This document shows, in pieces, positions 6,646 to 13,816 of a DNA stretch of 22,223 nucleotides. Source of the stretch: a virus; the IMG/VR virus record IMGVR_UViG_3300043568_001868, positions 1-22,223 of that record. One strand, given 5' to 3'. A program made the translations under genes and the position numbers. How positions within the stretch are numbered: the first letter of the stretch is position 1; each line of letters begins with the position of its first letter. The notes beneath the pieces were generated by a model that had not been told where the DNA came from, searched no databases, and saw nothing but the letters and a program-made list of their open reading frames with translations.

Positions 6646-7865
6646 ACACATTTATGAATACAGATTTTGCTTGGTTCCATGGCGTCGTTGAAGACCGAGC
6701 AGATCCTTTATATTTAAACAGAGTAAGAGTTCGATGCTTTGGTTATCACACCGCAGATAAAGTTTTATTACCTACAAACGATTTACCGTGGGCTACTGTC
6801 GTATTGCCAACAACTGAATCTGGTACATCTGGTGTTGGTAGATCTCCACACGGTTTAGTCGAAGGTTCATGGATTGTTGGCTTTTTTAGAGATGGGACCG
6901 ATGCTCAAGATCCAATCATATTAGGATCAATTGCTTCTTTCAATAGTGTTGAAGCAAATACCAATGAGGGCTTCTATGACCCATCTGGTAATTATCCAAA
7001 AAAGACTGACGACATTATCACTAACTATTTAAATGAATCTGATGTAAATAAAGCTGCACGAGGATTAGCAACACAAGCAAGCATTATTCAAGAGCAAATC
7101 CGCACAAACAAAGTTGCTAATTCTGACGCAATACCAGATCTTGGGTTTGTTGAAGCTAAATCAAAAGCAGAGATGTTTAAATTGTCTGGTGATGTACCAA
7201 ACATTTTTTACTTTGATGAACCAGCTTCTCCTGCTAAGCCACAGTATCCATTTAATAAAGTCCTTGAATCTGAATCAGGTCACGTGTTTGAAGTTGATGA
7301 CACACAAGACTATCAGCGTATAAAGGAAGCACACAGAACTGGAACGTTTTATGAAATACATCCAGATGGATCACGAGTATTTAAAGTAATAAAAGATAAT
7401 TATGAAGTAACCTTAGGTGATGAGTATGTCAATATTAAAGGCACTTCACGTGTTACTGTAGAAGGCGACTGCAATCTCTTTGTTGTAGGTAATTGCAATA
7501 CAGAAATACAGGGAAATAAGAATGAACACGTGTATGGCAATTTAACTCAAATCATTGAAGGCTCAGAATTTAAAACCATAAAGGGAAATGCAATACACCA
7601 AGTTACTGGTTACATGACTCAGGATATTGGTTCCTACATGACTCAAACAATTGGCGGTTATCTCAATCTAGAAGTTGGATCGAATTATACAGAAACCATT
7701 TCTGGTACTCAATCAACAACTGCGTCTGGTCATACTACTATCAATAATAATATTACTATAACTGGCACAACTCATTCAGTAGGTGATGTATCAACAAGTG
7801 CAGGGCTATCACCAACACTTGCTACACACAAACATATACCTAACAGTTCGAGTCCTCCACAATAA
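6642..7865 (+). CDS. 5: gp5-like baseplate central spike without lysozyme domain
   Basis: A 407-residue spike. Residues about 10-103 form the OB-fold collar (WFHGVVEDRADPLYLNRVRV, LPWATVVLPTTE, GSWIVGFFRDGTDAQDPIIL). A 100-residue linker of mostly polar helix and loop follows. From residue 257 to about 368 there is a regular eight-residue xxGxxxxx repeat, the intertwined triple beta-helix of T4 gp5 and P2 gpV needles. T4 gp5 has a lysozyme domain between OB fold and needle, and nothing here resembles it. The C-terminus (GLSPTLATHKHIPNSSSPPQ) carries HxH at 396/398, like the iron-binding tip of gpV-type spikes. Acts by puncturing the outer membrane. The start is the ATG overlapping the hub stop; a second ATG four codons later is possible. 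Confidence 0.85.
   Translation: MNTFMNTDFAWFHGVVEDRADPLYLNRVRVRCFGYHTADKVLLPTNDLPWATVVLPTTESGTSGVGRSPHGLVEGSWIVGFFRDGTDAQDPIILGSIASFNSVEANTNEGFYDPSGNYPKKTDDIITNYLNESDVNKAARGLATQASIIQEQIRTNKVANSDAIPDLGFVEAKSKAEMFKLSGDVPNIFYFDEPASPAKPQYPFNKVLESESGHVFEVDDTQDYQRIKEAHRTGTFYEIHPDGSRVFKVIKDNYEVTLGDEYVNIKGTSRVTVEGDCNLFVVGNCNTEIQGNKNEHVYGNLTQIIEGSEFKTIKGNAIHQVTGYMTQDIGSYMTQTIGGYLNLEVGSNYTETISGTQSTTASGHTTINNNITITGTTHSVGDVSTSAGLSPTLATHKHIPNSSSPPQ
7410..7745 (+). repeat. Fourteen eight-residue beta-helix repeats in the spike gene
   Basis: Residues 257-368 read in register as units such as VEGDCNLF, VVGNCNTE, IQGNKNEH, VYGNLTQI, IEGSEFKT, IKGNAIHQ, VTGYMTQD and IGGYLNLE, nearly all with Gly at position 3 (two units have Gly at position 2 instead). 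The repeat is at protein level; the DNA copies have diverged. Confidence 0.8.
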
Positions 7866-7869
7866 AGGT

Positions 7870-7877
7870 TATAAATA
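7870..7877 (+). promoter_or_regulatory. Late promoter core TATAAATA, 6 nt before the gp25-like start
   Basis: The 18-base gap between the spike and gp25-like genes reads GGTTATAAATAGATAGC before the ATG at 7884. T4 geometry puts the transcript start at about 7883, one base before the start codon. No Shine-Dalgarno lies at usable distance; AAAGG at 7864-7868 is too far away. Confidence 0.7.
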
Positions 7878-7883
7878 GATAGC

Positions 7884-8327
7884 ATGAGTACTCAAATTCT
7901 ATCAGATAAAAGTCTAGAAACTGTTAAGTCAATAGTAGTTGCTCGTTCGCGCGACTATTCAGATCTAGATTTGCGATTTAAACCACATCCAAGTTTTGGT
8001 GATGTGGTACCATTGCGTGATATTGCTGCTATTCGTAATTCAGTTCGAAATTTAATTCTTACTGGATATGGTGAAAGACCATTTCAGCCAAATGTTGGCT
8101 GTGGTATTATGAATCAGCTATTTGAAAATTTTAATCCACTTACCGTTGCAGCAATGGAAGAATCTATTTTACGGACAATCAAATACCACGAACCAAGAGT
8201 GTCAGTAGCTAAAGTACAAATCGTTGATAAGTCTGACCTAAATTCTGTATTTGTTTCTATATTAATACGAATACTGAATGTCCCAGAATTAGTAGATGTA
8301 AATATTTATTTAGAGAGAATTCGCTAA
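7884..8327 (+). CDS. 25: gp25-like baseplate wedge subunit (GPW/gp25 family)
   Basis: A 147-residue protein with the complete GPW/gp25 signature: YSDLDLRFKPHP at residues 25-36, GDVVPLRDIAAIRNSVRNLI, then LTGYGERPFQPNVGCGIMNQ and LFENFNPLTVAAMEESI. T4 gp25 is about 132 residues. The protein joins sheath and wedge and has a lysozyme-like history in annotation, but its conserved role is structural: it binds the gp6 ring and starts the sheath. An exact late promoter sits six bases upstream. The stop overlaps the next ATG by one base (TAATG), coupling it to gp6, its direct partner in the wedge core. Confidence 0.9.
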   Translation: MSTQILSDKSLETVKSIVVARSRDYSDLDLRFKPHPSFGDVVPLRDIAAIRNSVRNLILTGYGERPFQPNVGCGIMNQLFENFNPLTVAAMEESILRTIKYHEPRVSVAKVQIVDKSDLNSVFVSILIRILNVPELVDVNIYLERIR

Positions 8328-10168
8328 TGGCCAATATTAAAAATGTAACTGAGTTAGATTTTGATCAAATCAAAATGAATTTAAAAGCTTATCTTTCAGC
8401 TCAAGATAAGTTTGCGGATTACGATTTTGATGGATCAGGCATGAGTATTTTGTTAGATGTCCTTGCATATAACACTCAGTATAACGCTCTCTTAGCTCAT
8501 ACAAATGCGAATGAATCATTCTTAGATTCTGCTCAGCTTCGTGCTAACGTTGTGTCACATGCAAAGTCTTTAGGGTATGTTCCATCATCTACTACAGCAG
8601 CTCAAGCAACTATAAACGTCGTTGCTCGTGGAATTAACACAACTCCAAATTCTGTTACTATGCCACGTGGTACAGTGTTTCAAGGATTGATAGGCAATAA
8701 GCAATATACTTTTGTAACTAATGCATCGTACACGGCAAGTAAAGACGTAGAAAACTTTTTCTATTTTAACAACGTAGAGTTATACGAAGGCGTTATTGAA
8801 ACGTTTTCATATCGTATAAATAACCGAATAGAGAATCAAAAATTTAAAATACCAACAGAACAAGTTGACGTAGCTACGTTACTTGTATCAGTGCGCTCTT
8901 CTGTTACATCAACCATTGCTGAAATTTATACTTACTATAATAATATACTTGACGTAAAGAATGATTCAAGAGTTTATTACTTACAAGAAAGTTATGATGG
9001 TCAATATGAGATCTATTTTGGTGATGGTGTTATTGGCCAAAAGCCTACAACTGGACAAATAGTTGATATTGCATACATCAAAACAAATGGAAAAGAAGCT
9101 AATGGCATATCGTCATTTACAATCAATTCGTCACTAGGTGGATTAACAAACATAGTGGTTTCTCCAGCTTCAGGGTTTACTAAAACTCAAACTGGATCTG
9201 ATCGTGAAAGCATTGACTCAATTCGATTTAACGCACCAATGGCTTTTTCAACTCAAAATCGTGCAGTGACATCAATCGATTATCGTGCAATCTTAAATGC
9301 TGAATTTGATTTTATTGAAGACGTATCTGTCTGGGGTGGAGAAGTAAATGTACCACCAACATATGGTAAAGTGTTTATTTCAATCAAGCCGTTTTCAGGC
9401 GAGTTTTTATCTGGAACAACTAAGCAAATTGTAAATCGATTTTTGTCAACTAAAAACGTTGGATCAATTACAACTGAGATTGTGAATCCAGATTACACGT
9501 TTATTAGTATGGACGTGTTCTTTAAATATGACCCAAATAATACTGCCAAAACAAAAGCGCAACTCGAAGCTGCAGTAAGACAAACTATAGTCGACTATAA
9601 CGATACTGTATTAGAAAAGTTTGATGGCGTATTACGATATTCTAAGTTACTAAAGGCAATTGATAATACTGATAAAGGTATCTTAAACTCATTTGCTAGA
9701 ATAAAGATGCATAAGCATGTGCCAGTACGTACTGGCGTTTCTACAAATTATACTGTTAATTTTTCTTCTCCAATCTACATAACAAATACGACTGAACAAA
9801 CTCTTTCATCATCAACGTTTAGTTATGATGGACAAATTTGTGAGTTAACTGATATACCATCTGCTGTATATCCTAATCGTATTGCACAAATTAGAAACTA
9901 TAATACAAAAGCAATAGTAAATAATAATGCTGGAACTATTGAGCCAGTAGAAGGAATAATTAGATTAATCGATGTAAGAATTAATTCTATAGAACCTTTA
10001 TTAATATTTGCTAGTCCAGATTCAAATGACATTGCTCCAAAATTTAATCAGTTAGTTTCAATCGAGTTAGATGATACTCCTGGAGTAACTGTTACTGGTG
10101 AAGAAGATACAATCGCTACGCTTGGTTCTGTTGGTGCAACATCTTACACTACGTTTAGTAGACATTGA
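8327..10168 (+). CDS. 6: gp6-like baseplate wedge protein (baseplate J-like)
   Basis: A 613-residue protein, close to T4 gp6 (660). gp6 forms the inner baseplate ring that couples wedges together and transmits the trigger for sheath contraction. The N-terminus shows the family pattern DFDQIKMNLKAYLSAQDKFA, DGSGMSILLDVLAYNTQYNA, then LRANVVSHAKSLGYVPSS. The middle contains the J-like block YEIYFGDGVIGQKP and TGSDRESIDSIRFNAPMAFS followed by AVTSIDYRAIL. The C-terminal third has the PPTYGKVFISIKP block and a beta-rich end. One internal TATAAATA at 8815-8822 is inside coding sequence and far from any start, so I treat it as chance. The gene overlaps gp25 and runs to within five bases of the next ATG. 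Confidence 0.9.
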   Translation: MANIKNVTELDFDQIKMNLKAYLSAQDKFADYDFDGSGMSILLDVLAYNTQYNALLAHTNANESFLDSAQLRANVVSHAKSLGYVPSSTTAAQATINVVARGINTTPNSVTMPRGTVFQGLIGNKQYTFVTNASYTASKDVENFFYFNNVELYEGVIETFSYRINNRIENQKFKIPTEQVDVATLLVSVRSSVTSTIAEIYTYYNNILDVKNDSRVYYLQESYDGQYEIYFGDGVIGQKPTTGQIVDIAYIKTNGKEANGISSFTINSSLGGLTNIVVSPASGFTKTQTGSDRESIDSIRFNAPMAFSTQNRAVTSIDYRAILNAEFDFIEDVSVWGGEVNVPPTYGKVFISIKPFSGEFLSGTTKQIVNRFLSTKNVGSITTEIVNPDYTFISMDVFFKYDPNNTAKTKAQLEAAVRQTIVDYNDTVLEKFDGVLRYSKLLKAIDNTDKGILNSFARIKMHKHVPVRTGVSTNYTVNFSSPIYITNTTEQTLSSSTFSYDGQICELTDIPSAVYPNRIAQIRNYNTKAIVNNNAGTIEPVEGIIRLIDVRINSIEPLLIFASPDSNDIAPKFNQLVSIELDDTPGVTVTGEEDTIATLGSVGATSYTTFSRH

Positions 10169-10173
10169 TAACT

Positions 10174-11745
10174 ATGAATTTAGATAATATAGAATCAAGT
10201 AAAATTGAATCGATCATACCACGGCAATTAATTGCTGATGCTGGTGGATTAATTCAATTTTTAAAAGAATATTATAATTTTTTAAATGAAGAAGGTGGTC
10301 CTTCTCATGTATTAAATAATATTCTTGCAAACAGAGATCTTGACAGAGTTGTTGATGAATTCTTAGAGCTATTACAAAAAGAAGTAGGCGCTGGATTTAC
10401 TACACAACTAGTTGCTAATAAGGTAAATCTATATAAGAACATAGTTCAGTTTTATCAATCAAAGGGATCTATTGAGTCGTTTAAATTGCTCTTTAGACTT
10501 CTGTATAATATAGATGTTAATATATCTTTTCCTAAAGAAAAAATATTAATTGCATCAGATGGTAGATGGCTTCAGCAAAACTCTATATTCATTGAAGCAA
10601 CCGAAGGCGATGCGTTTGATTTATATGCTAGCGTAATACAATTAACTACCGCTGAAAGAATTGTGACAGTTGAAGTTGAACGTATTAAGAGAATAGGTCT
10701 AACGAGTTATTATGAAATTTTTATTACCAAAGATATTAATACGCCATTCATAAATGTTGGTGCTACTATTAATGCTCTTGGTGTTGTTGCATCAGTAATT
10801 CCATCTCTTAATACGTATGAAATTGTATATCCTGGTGAAGGATTTAATATTGCACAATTTGTTGATGTTGTTGAAGGTACTGGCACTGGTGTAAAAATAA
10901 AAACATCATTGGTAGGACCAAACGGCGAATTGCAACAAATAAAAATGATATCATTTGGTATCGATTATTCTGACGAATTCTATGCACAGATTATTCCTTT
11001 AGTAGATGTTGTTGGAGGAGTCGACTTTATTATATCGACCGATCCTGAAGCTGATCATTTAGCCAATCCTACTCGAGCAATTTTAAAATTTAGCAATTCT
11101 CCAGTAGCGAAATATCCTGGTGAGTATATTACAAATAATGGATTCTTATCAGATGACATTTATTTGCAAGACAATTATTTTTACCAACAATTTTCTTACT
11201 TAATTACATCTTCACAACAAATAGATAATTATAAGAATATAGTCGATAAAACTATTCACCCAGCTGGCATGATTATGTTTGGTGAATTTGAAATTAATAA
11301 CGAGTTTGACTTATCTAGAAACCTAGATGCATTAAGAAGATACTTTACTAATCGTATTAGCGATTCAGTTGATACCTTTGACGCTAAATCGATTACATTT
11401 TTAAAATTAATAAATGACTTTGTTAGTACTAGCGATAATGACTTTTACTCATTGACGAAAGTTATAACTGAGGCTGTTGCAACACTTGATGCAAAAGCTT
11501 TAGAAGTATATAAGCTTTTGAATGACACTGTAACAACTAGTGATGCTATTACAATACAAGTATTTAGAGCTAGAACGATAAATGATATCATAAATGGTAA
11601 TGATATTGCCATTATTACTTTATCAAAACAATTAAATGATGGTATAAATACTAATGACACTGGTGTAATTGAAATTTTAAATAGCATTTACGCCGAAGAC
11701 TATTTTGCCGAAGATTATTCTGAAGGCGTAACTTCCTTTACTTAG
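10174..11745 (+). CDS. Wedge-type structural protein in the gp7 position, with C-terminal 18-residue repeats
   Basis: A 523-residue protein from the ATG at 10174; an upstream in-frame TTG at 10165 overlaps the gp6 stop and is less likely. Residues about 15-120 (FLKEYYNFLNEEGGPSHVL, DRVVDEFLELLQKEV, then FYQSKGSIESFKLLFRLLYN) match a helical N-terminal domain I recall from large structural proteins of marine T4-like phages, somewhat like the tail protein I family. A beta-rich middle contains a VYPGEGF....V.GTGTG module resembling those in the gp8-like protein. Residues 395-504 are six copies of an 18-residue repeat. Position between gp6 and gp8 equals T4 gene 7, but T4 gp7 is about 1032 residues and no direct match is seen. 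Peripheral wedge or fibre attachment is inferred. Confidence 0.55.
   Translation: MNLDNIESSKIESIIPRQLIADAGGLIQFLKEYYNFLNEEGGPSHVLNNILANRDLDRVVDEFLELLQKEVGAGFTTQLVANKVNLYKNIVQFYQSKGSIESFKLLFRLLYNIDVNISFPKEKILIASDGRWLQQNSIFIEATEGDAFDLYASVIQLTTAERIVTVEVERIKRIGLTSYYEIFITKDINTPFINVGATINALGVVASVIPSLNTYEIVYPGEGFNIAQFVDVVEGTGTGVKIKTSLVGPNGELQQIKMISFGIDYSDEFYAQIIPLVDVVGGVDFIISTDPEADHLANPTRAILKFSNSPVAKYPGEYITNNGFLSDDIYLQDNYFYQQFSYLITSSQQIDNYKNIVDKTIHPAGMIMFGEFEINNEFDLSRNLDALRRYFTNRISDSVDTFDAKSITFLKLINDFVSTSDNDFYSLTKVITEAVATLDAKALEVYKLLNDTVTTSDAITIQVFRARTINDIINGNDIAIITLSKQLNDGINTNDTGVIEILNSIYAEDYFAEDYSEGVTSFT
11356..11685 (+). repeat. Six-copy 18-residue repeat in the gp7-position protein
   Basis: Units at residues 395, 413, 431, 449, 469 and 487 follow the pattern [IL]-[SNT]-[DE]-x-[VI]-x-T-x-D-A-x-x-x-x-x-x-K-x, for example ISDSVDTFDAKSITFLKL and ITEAVATLDAKALEVYKL. 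Copy four is followed by two extra residues. The last 19 residues repeat AEDY twice. Confidence 0.75.
11643..11650 (+). promoter_or_regulatory. Possible internal late promoter TATAAATA
   Basis: An exact late core lies inside the last 18-residue repeat, about 105 bases before the next gene's ATG at 11755. It could give separate late expression of the small virion protein. Since the motif also falls on coding sequence, chance is possible. Confidence 0.35.
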
Positions 11746-11748
11746 GAG
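11744..11748 (+). promoter_or_regulatory. Shine-Dalgarno AGGAG overlapping the upstream stop
   Basis: CTTAGGAGATAACTATG joins the upstream TAG and a strong AGGAG six bases from the ATG at 11755. It selects this ATG over the one six bases later. Confidence 0.75.
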
Positions 11749-11754
11749 ATAACT

Positions 11755-12198
11755 ATGTTAATGAACGAAATGGTAAAAGCTACTGGACGTCTCACAATTG
11801 AGATTTTTAGTTCTAGTGGTCTTTTAAAAGAAAAAGTAAATGTTCCAAACTTAGTAGTTACTACTGGTAGGAATTATATTGCTTCGAGAATGACAGGGGC
11901 AACTCCAGCTGTTATGAGCCGTATGGCAGTTGGTACTGGAACTACAGAACCAGTAATAGCCAATACCACATTAGAGACAGAACTTACTCGTGTAGCACTT
12001 GATTCACAAAATACTACAGACAACGTATCAACGTATATTGCAACATACGGTGCTGGAATTGCTACTGGTGCTATTACTGAAGCTGGTATTTTTAACGCAG
12101 CAAGTGCCGGCACAATGCTTTGTCGTACTGTATTTGGTGTAGTTACAAAAGCTGTTGACGACATCATGGTAATCACTTGGAACGTAACAATATCTTAA
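11755..12198 (+). CDS. Small conserved phage virion-associated protein
   Basis: A 147-residue protein with a pattern I have met in many unrelated tailed phages: an N-terminal strand region (GRLTIEIFSSSG), then VPNLVVTTGRNYIASRM, a MAVGTGTTEPV...TTLETEL segment, and an end of TEAGIFNAASAGTMLCRTVF followed by ITWNVTIS. It is Thr/Ala-rich, probably all-beta, and has no signal peptide. In other phages such genes lie beside baseplate or fibre genes and are annotated as structural or tail-fibre-associated, but I know of no established function. Here it sits between the gp7-position and gp8-like genes and has the best Shine-Dalgarno in the operon, suggesting high expression. A decoration or fibre-adaptor role is only a guess. 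Confidence 0.6.
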   Translation: MLMNEMVKATGRLTIEIFSSSGLLKEKVNVPNLVVTTGRNYIASRMTGATPAVMSRMAVGTGTTEPVIANTTLETELTRVALDSQNTTDNVSTYIATYGAGIATGAITEAGIFNAASAGTMLCRTVFGVVTKAVDDIMVITWNVTIS

Positions 12199-12212
12199 GA
12201 GAAGATTAACTC

Positions 12213-13775
12213 ATGGTTGCTATAGTTAGGCCGAATTTTCACCACACTATGACTGAATCGATTTACGAAAAGATTCAGAATAAATCAGCAAATTATCATT
12301 ACTATATTGGTAAGATTTTGCCATGGATTGGTGAAGGCGTTATTACTCAAGCACCATTGCCCGTTAATAATTACGTATCAGAAAATGATGCTAGAAATAA
12401 CATCATTAGTGTAAAACAAATTGCCATTAATGATGTATCATTTATTACTCGTAGAATTGATTGGACATCAGGCACTGTTTATGACGAGTATAATGATTCG
12501 TACATCAATGAAGCAGATCGTAATTTTTACGTCTTAACAGAAGACTTTAGTGTTTATAAATGCATCAGCAATAATGGCGGCATTCCATCTACTGTAAAGC
12601 CTACAGGTTCTGATACTGGGTATTTTGAAACAGTAGATGGTTATATTTGGAAGTTCGTGTATTTTATTCCATTATCATTAAGGAATAAATTTTTAACTGG
12701 TGCATACATGCCAGTTATTAAGAAAGTGAAAAACCAATATTATTCTGCTGGAACTATAGAAGACTATGTTATTAATGATTCAGGACAAGACTACGATCCA
12801 GAAGAAACATATGGAGTTGTTGTTGGTGATGGCGAAGATGGGGATGTTGATTTAGTAATTGAAGCAGGCCAGATCGTTGGTGTTGTCATTAATAATCCTG
12901 GAACCGGTTATACTACTGCTGTATTAAATATAGTAAAAGGCCCGACAGATCCTGGATCTGGAGCGAGTATTAGTTTAGTACTTTCTTCTCCTGGCGATTT
13001 GGATAGTTTACAAGCTGACGTTGAAACATTAACAGTTGATGGTGATATATCAACAATTCAAATATTGACATCAAACGTTGGATATACTTCTCCACCAGCA
13101 GTTACTATTACAGGTGACGGAACTGGTGCAACGGCAATTACTCAACTAGACATCTTTGGTCGAGTTGTAAAGGTGATATTAACTAATCGTGGATCCGGAT
13201 ATCACTATGCATCCGTGAGTATTGCTTCTCAGGGAATAATCACGACTACTGCTAGAGCAGTTATATCTCCTCCCAATGGTCATGGCTTTAATGCACCAAG
13301 AGAACTATTAGCTGATACATTGTGTTTTTATATTTCGTTTGAAAATGAATTAAACCAAACTCTTATTGTAAATAACCAATTTAGACAATTTGGAATTATA
13401 AAAGATATTGAGCTGTTTGATGAAAAGCGTTTGTATATTAATAACTCGGGTTCTTCATGCTATTTGCTTGAAGGAGCTTTAGCTGGATCATCATTTCCAG
13501 AAGATGCGAATATACATACTGCGTTATTTGCAAAAACATTAAAGATTGTTTCATCAGAAAATAATAAGCTTTTAATAAATTCAGAAACTGGAGCTATTCC
13601 AGTAATAGGTGATGTGTTTTTTAATACAAATGAATCTGCTAGTTTTACTGTCACAGCAATAACCGAGCCACAAATTAATAAGTATTCTGGTGAACTTATA
13701 TTCATTGATAATCGATTAGCATTCACTTCTTCTGATGAACAAACTGTTGTATTTAGAACATTCATCAAGTTTTAA
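12213..13775 (+). CDS. 8: gp8-like baseplate wedge protein with GxGY-repeat insertion
   Basis: A 520-residue protein whose N-terminal 170 residues follow the T4 gp8 pattern: FHHTMTESIYEKIQNKSANY, YIGKILPWIGEGV, VKQIAINDVSFITRRIDWTS, VYDEYND, NFYVLTEDFSVYKCISNNGG and TVKPTG....ETVDGYIWKFVYFI. T4 gp8 is 334 residues and forms a dimer linking wedge and peripheral proteins. The extra length is a beta-rich stretch at about residues 185-342 with repeated GxGY-type units (NNPGTGYTTA, SNVGYTSPPAVTITGDGTGA, NRGSGYHYASVSI). The last 150 residues return to a gp8-like finish. The gene begins 14 bases after the preceding stop; a purine-rich AAGAGAAG is the likely ribosome binding site. Confidence 0.7.
   Translation: MVAIVRPNFHHTMTESIYEKIQNKSANYHYYIGKILPWIGEGVITQAPLPVNNYVSENDARNNIISVKQIAINDVSFITRRIDWTSGTVYDEYNDSYINEADRNFYVLTEDFSVYKCISNNGGIPSTVKPTGSDTGYFETVDGYIWKFVYFIPLSLRNKFLTGAYMPVIKKVKNQYYSAGTIEDYVINDSGQDYDPEETYGVVVGDGEDGDVDLVIEAGQIVGVVINNPGTGYTTAVLNIVKGPTDPGSGASISLVLSSPGDLDSLQADVETLTVDGDISTIQILTSNVGYTSPPAVTITGDGTGATAITQLDIFGRVVKVILTNRGSGYHYASVSIASQGIITTTARAVISPPNGHGFNAPRELLADTLCFYISFENELNQTLIVNNQFRQFGIIKDIELFDEKRLYINNSGSSCYLLEGALAGSSFPEDANIHTALFAKTLKIVSSENNKLLINSETGAIPVIGDVFFNTNESASFTVTAITEPQINKYSGELIFIDNRLAFTSSDEQTVVFRTFIKF
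12765..13240 (+). repeat. GxGY-type beta repeats inside the gp8-like gene
   Basis: About four units of roughly 40-55 residues share V.I.N.G.GY....V.I.G.G.GA. Clear anchors are NNPGTGY, SNVGYTSPP and NRGSGY; a degenerate first unit is NDSGQDYDP. The repeat is at protein level with approximate borders. Confidence 0.55.
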
Positions 13776-13776
13776 T

Positions 13777-13784
13777 TATAAATA
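13777..13784 (+). promoter_or_regulatory. Late promoter core TATAAATA for the DUF4815-gene transcript
   Basis: Exact core in the 41-base gap after the gp8-like gene. The predicted start at about 13790 gives a 27-base leader that contains TAGGA as a weak Shine-Dalgarno before the ATG at 13817. This is a normally spaced late promoter, unlike those at 3199 and 7870. Confidence 0.75.
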
Positions 13785-13816
13785 CTTGATATAAGACATA
13801 TTAGGAATAACGTCAC

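Noticed and set aside
8815-8822. Exact TATAAATA inside the gp6-like gene
   Set aside because: No start codon or gene follows at useful distance, and the bases encode ordinary gp6 sequence (YRINN). Chance in AT-rich DNA is likely.
10165-10173. TTG start giving three extra residues to the gp7-position protein
   Set aside because: An ATG follows three codons later; the TTG overlaps the gp6 stop and has no Shine-Dalgarno.
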